A stretch of DNA of 64,000 nt from Chrysopilus asiliformis (GCA_964034945.1 OZ035962.1:70074274-70138273); one strand, 5' to 3'. Positions 31,020 through 41,604 are shown, numbered from the stretch's first letter. Program-made: numbers and translations. The notes: generated by a model not told the origin, from the sequence alone.

Positions 31020-31641
31020 TTAGCTCCAGTCTTAGCCTGAACATATGCCCATATTAAAAAATCCAGGGGATTAAGGTCTGGAGAGCTCGGTGACCACATG
31101 TCCTTAGACCAGAAGTTTTTTAAATTATTGGTTTTTTAAATTATCCAAATTTGGGTAGTTCTGGCAGTGTGGCACGGTGCCCTGTCTTGTCGAAACACGT
31201 AAAACACATCATTACCGTAGGTTGACTCTATCGATGGTTTTACATGACTCCAAGATGTCCTTCCGGATTCCTTCGGATCCTTCCTTTGATTGCCCTAATC
31301 AACACTGGCGTCCTTACTGAAATGGGTCTACCGCTTCCAGATTGCGGTCTAACTATTCCCCTGGCCAAACAAGTCGCTCTTACAGCATAAACAGTTGACA
31401 ACGCTACGTTTAATTCATTGGAAATCGCCTTATTGGACTTCCGCGCGTGGACCAACTTCATGATTTTCACTTTTTGAGCCTCCCCCATGTTGCTATATTT
31501 ATAAACATTTAATTTTTGGGCTCAATTATGTACGAAGTTGTATTTACAGACCCTTTCACACGTAGTACAAATTAATAAGCAACCATTATCTCCTTGAAAA
31601 TACTTGCAGTACTAGATTCCAGATTTTTATGACGCATACGT

Positions 31642-32480
31642 TATATCAGGCAATTTTTTATGGACTACACGGTAAATTACTAATACAATTATTTTCCTCC
31701 ATTTAATAATTTTCTCTTTGGTTATTAAAAATGTAAATAAATGAAAAACTCAATTTGGGCTGCCTTACGCTGATATTTACAGCATAATTAATTCATTTAA
31801 TTTTTGTTGAGCATAATTAATTTCTTGTTTCTGGTATTCTTACTTTAGTAAGATATTTAAAAGAATTTTGCGTCTATGTCGTTACTAATGATTATAATTT
31901 CCACCAGGTGTATCACTGACAGTCAGCGATACCTTTTCTGAAATTCTGTAGATTCATTAGATATCAATTAAGGTTACAGACCATTTAATTATAGAGTAGA
32001 AAGGCTGTTCACTTTGCTGCTGATTCCCGATTGTAGTGAGTTCATTGATTCAGTTGAAGAGTATTTGGATTTTATTTCCACTATTGTTATGTACAGTAAC
32101 AAAGCTCAAGCTAAAAATTTATGGGAAGCTGAAATGTGCAAAGAGATACGTTTTCCGATGTTGCCGAAATACCAAGTAAAAGTTCAACAACTTCAATTTC
32201 GAAGTCAATTTTTTCTTCTTTTGTTTTCGTTAGTTACGCGGCAAGTGGAAGTCGACTTTTTCAAGACGCCTGATGGGAATATTGGACTCAAGTGCCTAAT
32301 GAATTCAATTTTCTTACCTGAAAAAATTGAAGTAATGCCTATCGATGTCGTTTCTCCACACAGCTGTATCATCAGGCGCTATTAAACGGTTTCATTCACT
32401 ACTTGTACTGTAATGTGCCAATTGGCAAACAAAATGTGAAACAAGGCCATCAACAGTGCTGCCAATTAAATAAATATTGT
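31642..32480 (+). other. Mostly AT-rich DNA; unrecognised open frame 32014-32385
   Basis: The + frame 32014-32385 (123 codons) has protein-like composition (CSEFIDSVEEYLDFISTIVM, then FKTPDGNIGLKCLMNSIFL) but matches no family I recognise. It has no clear splice signals or partner exons. It may be a decayed transposon frame or a host exon. The remainder is AT-rich without features. Confidence 0.3.
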
Positions 32481-32486
32481 TAAATA

Positions 32487-32642
32487 GAGTCGAACCTGAA
32501 TAAGTGGGATCTCACAGAACCGTCTCACAGATCCCACTTATAGAGGTTTCTTACTTATCATAAGTTCGAACTTCAGTAGAACAACAGTCGGACCCAATAA
32601 TCCATCCCAGTTATGGAAGTCCCACTTATCCAGGTTCGACTG
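32487..32642. mobile_element. pogo/Tigger-like MITE
   Basis: TA at 32485-32486 and 32643-32644 flanks ends GAGTCGAACCTGAATAAGTG and the complement of CAGTCGAACCTGGATAAGTG. The body contains further GATCCCACTTAT motifs, giving a strongly paired 156-bp unit. CAGTCGAACC ends with a TA target are typical of pogo/Tigger MITEs. Confidence 0.72.
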
Positions 32643-32654
32643 TATTTCCAATCA

Positions 32655-32800
32655 AAATAAATCTCGAAATATCTCGATAACGGTAAAAACCATCAATTTA
32701 CGATCAAAGGTAAAAATGTGGAGAATTTTATTATCTTAAATTCTTCCTTTAACTGTTTTTCCGAAGAACCGTTAGTTTCCAAACCATTTGCATCACAAGC
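32655..32800 (-). repeat. Dispersed repeat B, copy 3 (short)
   Basis: It carries GAAATATCTCGATAACGGTA, TGTGGAGAATTTTA and AGAACCGTTAGTTT in the reverse orientation relative to copies 1 and 2. It is truncated on both sides by other repeats. Confidence 0.6.
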
Positions 32801-32843
32801 GAATATATACGCGCTTTTTGTCTGGCCACTATCCGCAAATCAG

Positions 32844-32911
32844 AATATGAAAGCATAGCGAGTGCGTATATAAGCTTATATGTATATACGCACTCGCTAG
32901 GCTTTCATATT
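32844..32911. repeat. 68-bp palindrome
   Basis: AATATGAAAGCATAGCGAGT with its complement frames GCGTATATAAGCTTATATGTATATACGC; only a few bases are mispaired. It is a long near-perfect palindrome without flanking duplications. It may be a MITE remnant. Confidence 0.65.
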
Positions 32912-32934
32912 TTAACTTTCATGTTTTGTTAGTA

Positions 32935-33277
32935 CACGGCAAAAAATCCTGGAGTATTTTTCAATCCAAAAATTATATTGACGAAATCTTAATACATATT
33001 TTGGATTGGAATTTAATACATGCGAATTTTTGAAAATATTTTAGCCTTTTATGCAGTCATATTTGAACAGTTTTTTATTATGTATCGAACTTAAGTACTT
33101 TTAACATTAATGTCTACAATTTAATCAAAATTTTAGACTTTAATACTGAATTAAACCAAAAATAAATTTATAAAAATTTCCAATCCATATTATTGGATTA
33201 GAATTTTCCATTGGATTACATATAGGTCCACCGTAATCCAGTTTTGATTGGAATTCACTCCAAGATTTTTTGCCGTG
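32935..33277. mobile_element. MITE family D, best-preserved copy
   Basis: TA at 32933-32934 and 33278-33279 flanks ends CACGGCAAAAAATCCTGGAG and the complement of CACGGCAAAAAATCTTGGAG. The subterminal regions are also paired. Relatives lie at 742-1027 and 36464-36794. It is non-coding. The TA target suggests a Tc1/mariner-derived MITE. Confidence 0.72.
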
Positions 33278-33685
33278 TAGGTACCAGTAAACCTTTACCG
33301 ATTTTGACGCGGTTTTTCGTATTCGAAAACGGTTAGCGTCCCACAAAACCCTATACGACGCGATTTTGGGAAAAATGAACCGTTTTCTAGAAAATGGTAA
33401 AAATCTTTTCAATTTGTATGGATAATGAGGGAAGGAGTGGTTTAATTTTTGCCATTTTTGGAAGAGGGTTAACTTTTGATAAAAGCCGGTTCTACCTCAA
33501 TTAGTTCTCGAGTTTTTGATTTTTTGGGGGATATAGTACTTTCCAAAATATATTTAAACTTTAGTGGCTCAAACCTAGGGACTCTCAGACGCGTCCCAAT
33601 TTTTTTTTACTTTATAAAAACCGCTATAAAACCGTTAGTTTTCAACAGATTTCAAAATCGTGAAAACGTAAAGATGCATCTAGAC

Positions 33686-34354
33686 CAGACGTGGGCAAGA
33701 GAAAATAAAAACGGGCCAAACATATACCAACAAGCCAAAATATACTTCAGAAAATCGAGTACACTGCGAGAAAATGTCTTTAAACTGACTACAAACGAAC
33801 CTTTTTTTATTGCTTTCGAATTACATGAATTAGTTTTCTGCTCTGGTATAACATTAGCAGTGCGTGTAGTTTTCTTTAGAAAGTCTTCTTTTAATTTTGC
33901 AAAAATCAATTTTCTGCTTTCACCATCAAAATCAAAATCGCTTTTGTGCTTGGCTACTTATTTTTTGATGTGGGAAAGCTTAAGAAAACAAACCAAGCAC
34001 TGTACCAAGCAGGGATTTCTACAAAAACAATATCCTCCTCCCATTGATCTTTAAAGTTTCTATTATTATAGAAACGCTTCATATTTGTTTCAGTGTATAT
34101 GCGCAAATAACAAGCAACACCACCTACTGAGTGGAGTGCCTGATGGCGAATGACTTGAAAACAACTCAGATCGACCGATGGCTGTGATGTGTTTTCGCTC
34201 ATCGCTGCGAAAGTATAGAGGTACAAGCACTGTATAAGCATGTTGGTGGATTTGGCCCAGTTGCGAATGAATTTGGCCCAGTTGCAAGTGTATTATTTCG
34301 GTTTTCTCAAACTGGGCCAAATGGGCCAAAAAGACCACACTTTGCCCATGGCTG
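33686..34354. mobile_element. hAT non-autonomous element with ATCTAGAC duplication
   Basis: ATCTAGAC at 33678-33685 and 34355-34362 flanks ends CAGACGTGGGCAAGAG and the complement of CAGCCATGGGCAAAG. The subterminal parts carry several GGGCCAAA/TTTGGCCC motifs, typical binding-site clusters of hAT elements. The open frames inside (192 codons on + from 33476 across the left edge, 85-95 on -) are not recognised and cross the boundary, so they are not genes. Confidence 0.78.
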
Positions 34355-34362
34355 ATCTAGAC

Positions 34363-35104
34363 TCTAGATTCTAGAGAATATCTTTTAGACTTCAGGCTTG
34401 TCCCTCGGATGAAAAAGACGCGCTTTTTGAATTCTTAAAACACGTTTTGACGATTTTTTTATTTGGGGGTTACCCTCTACAATACGTGTCTGCTTTCCGA
34501 AAATCATTCAAATCAGAGAGCGACACCTGAGTGTGTCAAAAATATATTCAGAGATTCAAAACCGAACTAAAATCCTGTCAGAAGTTACAGGATTTTTGAA
34601 AACATTAAGAAAATTAAGCCAAAAAACCAATTTATAATAAGCAAAAACAGTATAGTCAAATTTTCAAAACTTGCAAAAGTATATTAGCCATACGTGATAC
34701 GTTCACAATACCTACGAGGTATTTAAATTGATTTGATTATTGTTCATCATACCATACCAACTATATTTGCAATAAGAACGATTAGAAAACTTGTAAGAAA
34801 GATATCATCTTACCGTTACGTGGATATAGCTGTGTTTTGTTAGAATAATCGCTATACTGGTCTCGATCGGGAAGTGGATTGTAAATTTCGACAAAAACCT
34901 GGTTTTTGTATTCCTGCTGTGGTTTTCACTGTGGCTTTTTCTGCGTAAATTTGCGGCCATTATCGAAGGTGACGTTTCTATGTCGCAATCAGTATCGCAG
35001 GTTATGGCTTTTCTGTATAATAATAATATATAATAATATGGCAATACTTTTTTTTGTTCAGCCAACGATTCTGGCAATACCGGTAATGAGTTTTGTGCAA
35101 TTAA
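34363..35104. other. No recognised gene or element
   Basis: AT-rich DNA with short open frames of 74-90 codons overlapping on both strands near 34805-35130. No family resemblance was seen. Confidence 0.4.
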
Positions 35105-35107
35105 TCA

Positions 35108-36092
35108 GGGTATTCACAGTCGTCTTTTAAATTGCGGGTAAATTTACCGCTCGGTAATTCAGTCAAATTTAACAGATTTTTACCGAGACGGTAACTTGGT
35201 TCATGTAAAAATGAATTACCGGATTCGGTAATTGTACACATGCCTTGAGTCGTGTTTTTCGGCCCGGGTATTCGGTATCAAGAATCAACCGCGAGTGGCG
35301 CTAGTAATGTTTTTAGTTGTCAAATTTTCTCGCTGGTTTTTTGTTAATCTCATCGGACTGATGCAAATTTTTTCAATTTTGATAACCGTTGCCACAATAG
35401 AAATTCAAAAGAATAAATCAAACATGGATTTAAAGGTATGTGACATATTTTACAATCAAATTCGCAGTTCATGATTTGGTCACGTATTAAATAAAAGCGC
35501 TGTTCTCAAATCTGTGCTGTGGGATGTTTACAGCAGAATATTTTCAATGAGGGTATTCACAATCCTCTTAATTTTCGGCATTCGGTATTTTCGGTAATAT
35601 TAAAAGACTGAAAATATTCTGCTGTGAACATCCCACAGCACAGATTTGAGAACAGCGCTTTTATTTGATACGTGACCAAATCATGAACTGCGAATTTGAT
35701 TCTAAAATATACCTTTAAATCCATGTTTGATGTATTCTTTTGAATTTCTATTGTGGCAACGGCTATCAAAATTGAAAAAAATTGCAGTCCGATGAGATAA
35801 CCAGCGAGAAAATTTGACAACTAAAAACATTACTAGCGCCACCCGCGGTTGCTTCTTGATATCGAATACTCGGGCCGAAAAACACGACTCAAGGCATGTC
35901 TACAATTACCGAATCCGGTAATTCATTTTTACATGAACCAAATTACCGTCTCGATAAAAATCTGTTAAATTTGACTGAATTACCGAGCGGGAAATTTACC
36001 CGCAATTTAAAAGACGACTGTGAATACCCTGAGTCTTTTAATATTACCGAAAATACCGAATACCGAAAATTAAAAGAGGATTGTGAATACCC
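35108..36092 (+). mobile_element. GGGTATTCACA MITE (copy A) interrupted by its own relative
   Basis: TCA at 35105-35107 and 36093-36095 flanks the element. It has the same ends (GGGTATTCACAGTCGTCTTT and the complement of GGGTATTCACAATCCTC) as the intact copy at 50923-51421. At 35551-36029 a second copy lies in the opposite orientation, so the two make an inverted repeat with arms of about 0.44 kb. The left arm keeps a conserved frame (35232-35474) that includes NLIGLMQIFSILI, and ATGGATTTAAAG|GTATGTG, which looks like a start codon followed by a donor. Confidence 0.78.
35551..36029 (-). mobile_element. GGGTATTCACA MITE (copy B) inserted in copy A
   Basis: TGA at 35548-35550 and 36030-36032 flanks this 479-bp copy. 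It reads in the opposite direction and is nearly identical to copies A and C. The intact copy C shows that the target was the ATTTTCAGTCTTTTAAT region near the right end of copy A. Its own frame is broken relative to copies A and C by small changes. Confidence 0.75.
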
Positions 36093-36463
36093 TCATTGAT
36101 TTATGATAGTAACAAAACTATTTTTACTCCTAAACAAGGTTATTTTTCAAAAACTTTGCCCTACAATGAATTTCTAATAATACACCACAGGTTGTTAAAG
36201 TTTCAGTTGTGTCTGGTCCCCCGACTTTTTCGAGAATATATTTATTAACCGAAGAGTTCATCTTTCAGTCTTATACAGTGATTCTTTTTGATTTCAAATA
36301 GTTAAGTGATGAAAAAATGTATATCTAGATGTACAAAAAATTGAGATAAAAACCATTAAGGCGGTGATAAATGACAAAGCCTGGCATCACTGTTTCTTAA
36401 CATTCGCCTTAAGACGGTGAGTGCTTCTGCACGGAATTAAAGATCAAGTCTTGAATAATATTA

Positions 36464-36794
36464 CACGCTAAAAAATCCTGAAGTACTTTTCAGTCCAAAA
36501 AATATTTTTTACAAAATCTTAATAAATTTTGGATTAGAATTATGTATTAAATTATTGGAATTATTGGAAATATTTTAGAATTTTTCGTCTTCATATTTCA
36601 ATCATTTTTTTTATTATATATTGAACTTAAGTTCTTTCAATAATAGAGTCATTATTCTTTCAATAATTTCAATTTTTTTTCTAAAAAAAATTCGAATCCA
36701 TACTATCGAATTAGAATTTTGCATTCGATTACATATATGTGGGTCCAGTGTAATCCATTTTTGATTAGAATTTAATTGAAGATTTTTTACTGTG
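36464..36794. mobile_element. MITE family D, copy 3 (diverged)
   Basis: TA at 36462-36463 and 36795-36796 flanks ends CACGCTAAAAAATCCTGAAG and the complement of CACAGTAAAAAATCTTC. The body follows the family order but is more diverged and more AT-rich than 32935-33277. Confidence 0.65.
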
Positions 36795-36796
36795 TA

Positions 36797-38000
36797 ACAA
36801 GTCGTTAAACGCAATCTTGTGTTAATCCACAGGTGAATGAAAATTTGTAGTCTCTGCATTTTATGCTACCTACTCGCATTGACGATTACCAATCCGCAAC
36901 AATTTCGAATCACAGTTGATGTTTATTTTTTGTTACATTAAGTTAGAAATTTTTAACGATATTTGACTCAATTTGTCTCTTGAATGTTGAGTTTATGCTA
37001 CAATCATCGATACGAGTACCTACTAAAAAAGCTGATACGTACGATAGCTTAGAATTAAAAAAATATAATTGATTATTTGCCAGGGTACGTTCTTTTGACA
37101 CTTTTGCAGTTCTTGAAAAGTTCAAAATAAGCAAATCATGAAGAAAACTAAAGACTCTTTGCTTTTCTTCTTTACATCACTTTCGAAATATTAAACTTGA
37201 ATGATTTTAAAATTAATGCAATTTGCGAATATATTCTGCAAATCCGCCTTAAACGAGTCAAAAAACCACTCATAAGATGAGTTTTATGAACTTTTTCGAG
37301 CTAATGACATCCAGTGTTTAAGTGTATGTGATTTGCATATAAATTTCTCAAGATAAAATAAGCGAAGGACGTCGTCTTAAAATGAGAAAAACTTTAAATG
37401 TGCCAAATTGACGTAGAAAGTGGAAAATGTTTTGTTATTTTTTTTGCCACTTTTTCAGCTTTTTTTCTCGTTTCTTTTTTAATTTTTAAAGTAAAAGCGT
37501 TCATATAATAATAGCAAAGTTTCATACCAAAGGTGATTAGTCTCAGTATTAGGGGTAGGTGTTTTTGCGACTGAAGTTTTTTTTGCCTTTTATCCGTAAT
37601 GAAGATTTGATAGATATCTGGTAGATATCGTACGATAATATATTGTCTAGACATGATAAAAGGTTTTTTGTTTTGAAAAATTATTATGAAAATATTTTTC
37701 AATGATTTTATGTACTACTTGCTTTCTGTGTTTGGTCTCGAGTTGTCTAAGGATTGACCGGATTCATAAGTTTTTTGATTCAAGTCACGGCCAAACAATG
37801 GCAAGAAGGGCGAGATGTAGGACGGGTGGTGAATCACCAACTTTTGACTCACCATAAGTTATTGCAAGTCCATTTTCTCTATTCCTTTTTGCTCTCATTC
37901 GTATTCGCTCACAATATTTATGTCGTGTTTTGACTGCATCGGAAAGCTCTGAACATAACCTACAATAATTTCAACATAAAATATTTTTGTACTCTGCTTA
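36797..38000. other. AT-rich DNA with a partial repeat at 37762-37930
   Basis: 37762-37930 carries CGGATTCATAAGTTTTTTGA and TTTGCTCTCATTCGTATTCG, matching the MITE at 1052-1286 in reverse orientation; it is decayed. The minus-strand open frame 37394-37702 is lysine-rich and not recognised. Nothing else is seen. Confidence 0.4.
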
Positions 38001-38072
38001 TTGTGATAAATCAAAATACATTTTTGACTAGGTAAAATTTTACTTTAGGGGCGCGGTTGACTAGGATCTTCA

Positions 38073-38632
38073 TATTTATACCCGTATGTTGAAACCAAAG
38101 GGTATACTAACTTTGCCTTACCGTTTGTAACGCCAAGATCCCGTCATCGCACACAAAAATGAATTACACCAGTGTGTTTAGAATGATGAAAAACGTTGAA
38201 TTTAGCATGTCCGTCTGTCTGTCCGTCCGTCCGTCCGTCTGTCTGTGGCGCGGATTGCGGGCGCACGGATTGAGCTACAGACTTGAAATTTTATGCAGAT
38301 CCGTTTTTCGTAAAATGCGAGGCTAAGTTCGTTAATGGGCAAAAATGGACCATTAGGGGGGTACCCCCCATACGAACGAAAACGTTTTTTCCGAATATCT
38401 CAAAAACGGTGCATTTTATCAAAAAAGTGCAAGAACAAAAGTTGTTTAGGACATGATTCTACATTAAAGTTCCATACATCAAAATCCAATTGGAACAAGT
38501 TTTAAAAAAATCTTATTGGAAGGAATTTTGATACAAAGTGGAATTTTGATACAACTGTTCGCCGTTCACTTAAATCACCATACGGGTTTTCAATAATTGC
38601 CAGATTGGCAATTATAGCTTTTGTTATGTTTT
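38073..38632 (-). repeat. Dispersed repeat A, copy 4 (full length)
   Basis: Because it interrupts an inverted-repeat arm, both borders can be read: ATACCCGTATGTTG at one end, and the hairpin ATAATTGCCA-gat-TGGCAATTAT followed by AGCTTTTGTT at the other. The order is ATACCC...GGGTATACTAACTTTG, GTTTGTAACGCC, a GTCCGTCTGTCTGTCC run, the GGGGGGTACCCCCC palindrome, then the hairpin. Similar GGGTATACTAA and GTCCGTCTGTC repeats are widespread in flies (recalled). It has no coding frame. Confidence 0.72.
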
Positions 38633-39082
38633 TTTCCTAGCTTTATGGGGTCAAATGGATTTAAAAAACAAAAAAAAAAATGTTTTTTCGCGGCGGCGAT
38701 GGGTGTGGGCGGTTGGGACATGACTTCTGAATGTCAAATTAACGCATTTCAGAGGGCGGGGGTTAGGGAGGTCACTGACCCCAAAAATACAAAAGTGGCT
38801 CAAAATGCATTTTGAGAGCTCCGGAGTCCAAAAAAATACATTTTAGAGATTTTTTTTTTGTTTTCAGTGCCGTAGGCGTATTTTGTATTGGGTGGAGGCA
38901 AACAAAAACTTTTTGGAAAGAACTCTTTGGGGACACCTTTTGGCGTTTACAGTTTTAAAATCGGTCAAAAAACAAACAAATTATAGCCGTTTGTAGTTTT
39001 TGCGAAAAATCTTTGGGGGACTACCGGCTTCCCCTATGGCCGAGCGACTATTTTTTATTTTTATTTTTAAATCCATTTGAGC

Positions 39083-39828
39083 TAGGGGAGCCAATACCGG
39101 ACCATTTTTTTGGTACCGGGAATTCGGTGCTGGATTATTAAATCCCGGGATCCCGGTACTGGCACCGGGACTGAAGAGAAATTTGTAAAAAATAAAGAAA
39201 GACGGAAATTCATATATAGATATTTTTGATTTTATTGTGATTTTAAATATGAGCGAAGAAAGCAAAGCATATCCAAACTTTCATCGCTTAATGAAGAACG
39301 AATTTTAGTAGCAATTAGTAGGCGGTATAGAATTTAAATAATTATAAGTTTTTTCGATGTTGGGCCCACGACAACCTGCTTCGAGAATTGCAATCTCTTT
39401 TTTGACAGTACTGATAAAATCATTTGTTTTTTTCCTTTTTTTGGTGGAATTTTTTTGCACGGTTATACCCGGTTTTTTTTAAAGCCAAAAACCGTTCAAA
39501 AAAACCGATCATTTTTTTTTGTATGGAAAAATAATTTTAAACCAATTTTCGTGCAACTGGTTTGTTAGAAACACTTCTTTTTAGGCACTCTAGACCAAAT
39601 ACAATATCATATTGTGCCATTTATAGCCTCTTAATTGATTATATGGCACTTCACGTCTTTTGTTTGTATTATAGTGTTTGTAGTACTATATTTTCATAAT
39701 TTTACATAGAAATTGTCAGTACCGAAATCCCGGGATTCAGAAGACGCCTCAGTACCGGGATTCCGGTACCGAAAAAGTTCGGTATTCCCGGGATCCCGGT
39801 TCTCGGGATCCCGGTATTGGCTGCCCTA
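39083..39828. mobile_element. hAT-like element with ATTTGASC duplication
   Basis: ATTTGAGC (39075-39082) and ATTTGACC (39829-39836) flank ends TAGGGGAGCCAATACCGG and the complement of TAGGGCAGCCAATACCGGG. Both subterminal regions are dense in CCGGGATCCCGG and GGTACCGG palindromes. The empty site is seen inverted at 38640-38660 (GGGGTCAAATGG), which confirms the duplication. There is no transposase frame. Confidence 0.75.
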
Positions 39829-40140
39829 ATTTGACCCCATAAAGCTAGAACCTGAATCGTCCGTCGATGCGTCCGTCATGCGTGCGTCCGGTTGACAGTT
39901 CGATGCGGTGACAGTTGGGTACGGCAACGAATCTGGAGTTAATTCATTGTTTTGCACTTCTTCTATTAGTTTATCGTCGAAACAATTACTTTCAATTTGT
40001 TCCATACTTAAATTGCTTAAATCGTAAACAAACTTTTTTGCGAAATGACATTTCCGTGCGTTGCCGCATGTAAAAGTAGAAATTCGACCTACTCTATGCG
40101 GTTGCCGCATCGGAAAACGTATTTTTAGGGGAGTACTCAT
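39826..40140 (-). CDS. Unrecognised 104-codon frame within a MITE, copy 1
   Basis: ATG at 40140 starts MSTPLKIRFPMRQPHRVGRI, then CGNARKCHFAKKFVYDL. The rest is acidic and Ser/Asp-rich (LIEEVQNNELTPDSL, DASTDDSGSSF). The frame runs out through the element's end and target duplication into the flank (MGSN, stop at 39826), so the last few codons are host DNA. It may be the 5' part of a transposase whose remainder was deleted. No family is recognised. Confidence 0.35.
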   Translation of the reverse strand: MSTPLKIRFPMRQPHRVGRISTFTCGNARKCHFAKKFVYDLSNLSMEQIESNCFDDKLIEEVQNNELTPDSLPYPTVTASNCQPDARMTDASTDDSGSSFMGSN

Positions 40141-40209
40141 AGCAGCCCGTTGATTCTACTCGAACTGTCAACGTGACGGACGCATCGACATACGATTCAG
40201 GTTTTAGCT
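39851..40209 (-). mobile_element. MITE with an 11-bp duplication (MULE-like), copy 1
   Basis: TAAAGCTAGAA occurs at 39840-39850 and 40210-40220. The inverted termini share CCTGAATCGT, GTCGATGCGTCCGTC and GTTGACAGTTCGA. A duplication of 9-11 bp fits Mutator-like elements better than hAT (8 bp). The 359-bp body is largely filled by the minus-strand frame 39826-40140. Confidence 0.6.
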
Positions 40210-41604
40210 TAAAGCTAGAAAAAAAATATGAAGATCCTAGTCAACCGCCCCTCTAAAGTAAAGTTTAGCCTTCTAGGGACGTTTTGATTTAGTAGTCATC
40301 GCATATTTACACATCAACGAGTAATTAAATAACAACTACACGCAGAGAAAATATAGTAAATTTAACTATTTTATAATGGTGACTATTACTAAAATAGTTA
40401 ATTTCAACTACAAAAACAGTTAATATCGACAATTTTTATACGAAATTTAACTACTTACAGCCTTATTAATAAACGTTAGTTAATTTTTATCAATGGTTTC
40501 CGCAGTGGATAACTCGAAATTCTTATTAATAAAACATTTTAAGAGTTAACTGACGTTAACTAACTCTGTGTTAGCTAACATACCGATTTCCTCGAGTTAA
40601 GGAGTTGATAACTTTTGACGGCGCATAACTCTAGCAAAAAAGACTGGAAGAAGCAATGATCCATTAAAAAAATGCAATTTATGTTGTTATATTATATTAC
40701 CTTATCACTTGAACACCAATTTTCTGATGGCTTTCGTTCAATTTTTAAATTTTCCATTTTTAATTACTTTGCAGTCAATCACAATTAAACTAAAAGCACT
40801 AATTTCACTCCTATTTTAATACCGTCTCCAAGGAAACGAATTTAAAAAACCCAAATATGAGTCAAATGTAAAAGATTTTCGTATTTTTTGGTACAATTTG
40901 GCACATTCAAGCTAAATTTTTAAATAAAATACGAGTTAGCTATTATATGGAGGAAATTTTTTTATTAATAAGAATAGTTATCTAAAATTCATATATAGAT
41001 ATTTTTGATTTTATTGTGATTTTAAATATGAGCGAAGAAAGCAAAGCATATCCAAACTTTCATCGCTTAATGAAGAACGAATTTTAGTAGCAATTAGTAG
41101 GCGGTATAGAATTTAAATAATTATAAGTTTTTTCGATGTTGGGCCCACGACAACCTGCTTCGAGAATTGCAATCTCTTTTTTGACAGTACTGATAAAATC
41201 ATTTGTTTTTTTCCTTTTTTTGGTGGAATTTTTTTGCACGGTTATACCCGGTTTTTTTTAAAGCCAAAAACCGTTCAAAAAAACCGATCATTTTTTTTTG
41301 TATGGAAAAATAATTTTAAACCAATTTTCGTGCAACTGGTTTGTTAGAAACACTTCTTTTTAGGCACTCTAGACCAAATACAATATCATATTGTGCCATT
41401 TATAGCCTCTTAATTGATTATATGGCACTTCACGTCTTTTGTTTGTATTATAGTGTTTGTAGTACTATATTTTCATAATTTTACATAGAAATTGTCAGTA
41501 CCGAAATCCCGGGATTCAGAAGACGCCTCAGTACCGGGATTCCGGTACCGAAAAAGTTCGGTATTCCCGGGATCCCGGTTCTCGGGATCCCGGTATTGGC
41601 TGCC

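Larger units (their letters stand above)
29767..31641 (-). mobile_element. Decayed Tc1/mariner element split by a Harbinger element
   Basis: The ends share CGTATGCGTCATAAAAATCT and lie inside TA (29765-29766 and 31642-31643). The transposase is on the minus strand, starting at 31488. An HTH (MGEAQKVKIMKLVHARKSNK ... SGSGRPISVRTP) is followed at 31242 by a stop/frameshift. Then come FYVFRQDRAPCHTAR (second catalytic block), WSKDMWSPSSPDLNPLDF (third block) and the end KYRSRLEKFVNAGG with TAA at 29893. The first catalytic block appears deleted. The Harbinger element at 30041-31019 interrupts the frame between AKTGA and the C-terminal tail. Without that insert the element is about 0.9 kb. Confidence 0.82.
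38004..40296. mobile_element. Composite inverted-repeat element hosting three insertions
   Basis: The left arm (CAAAA ... GGTTGACTAGGATCTTCATA ... CTAGCTTTATGGGGTCAAAT) returns inverted at 39064-40296. The left arm is interrupted by repeat A (38073-38632). The right arm is interrupted by a hAT element (39083-39828) and a MITE (39851-40209). Removing these restores two arms of roughly 100 bp around an AT-rich core with no recognised gene (open frame 38621-38815 is not convincing). The superfamily is unknown. Confidence 0.6.

Noticed and set aside
33476..34054. 192-codon frame as a gene
   Set aside because: It crosses the hAT element's left border and target duplication without interruption and resembles no protein family.
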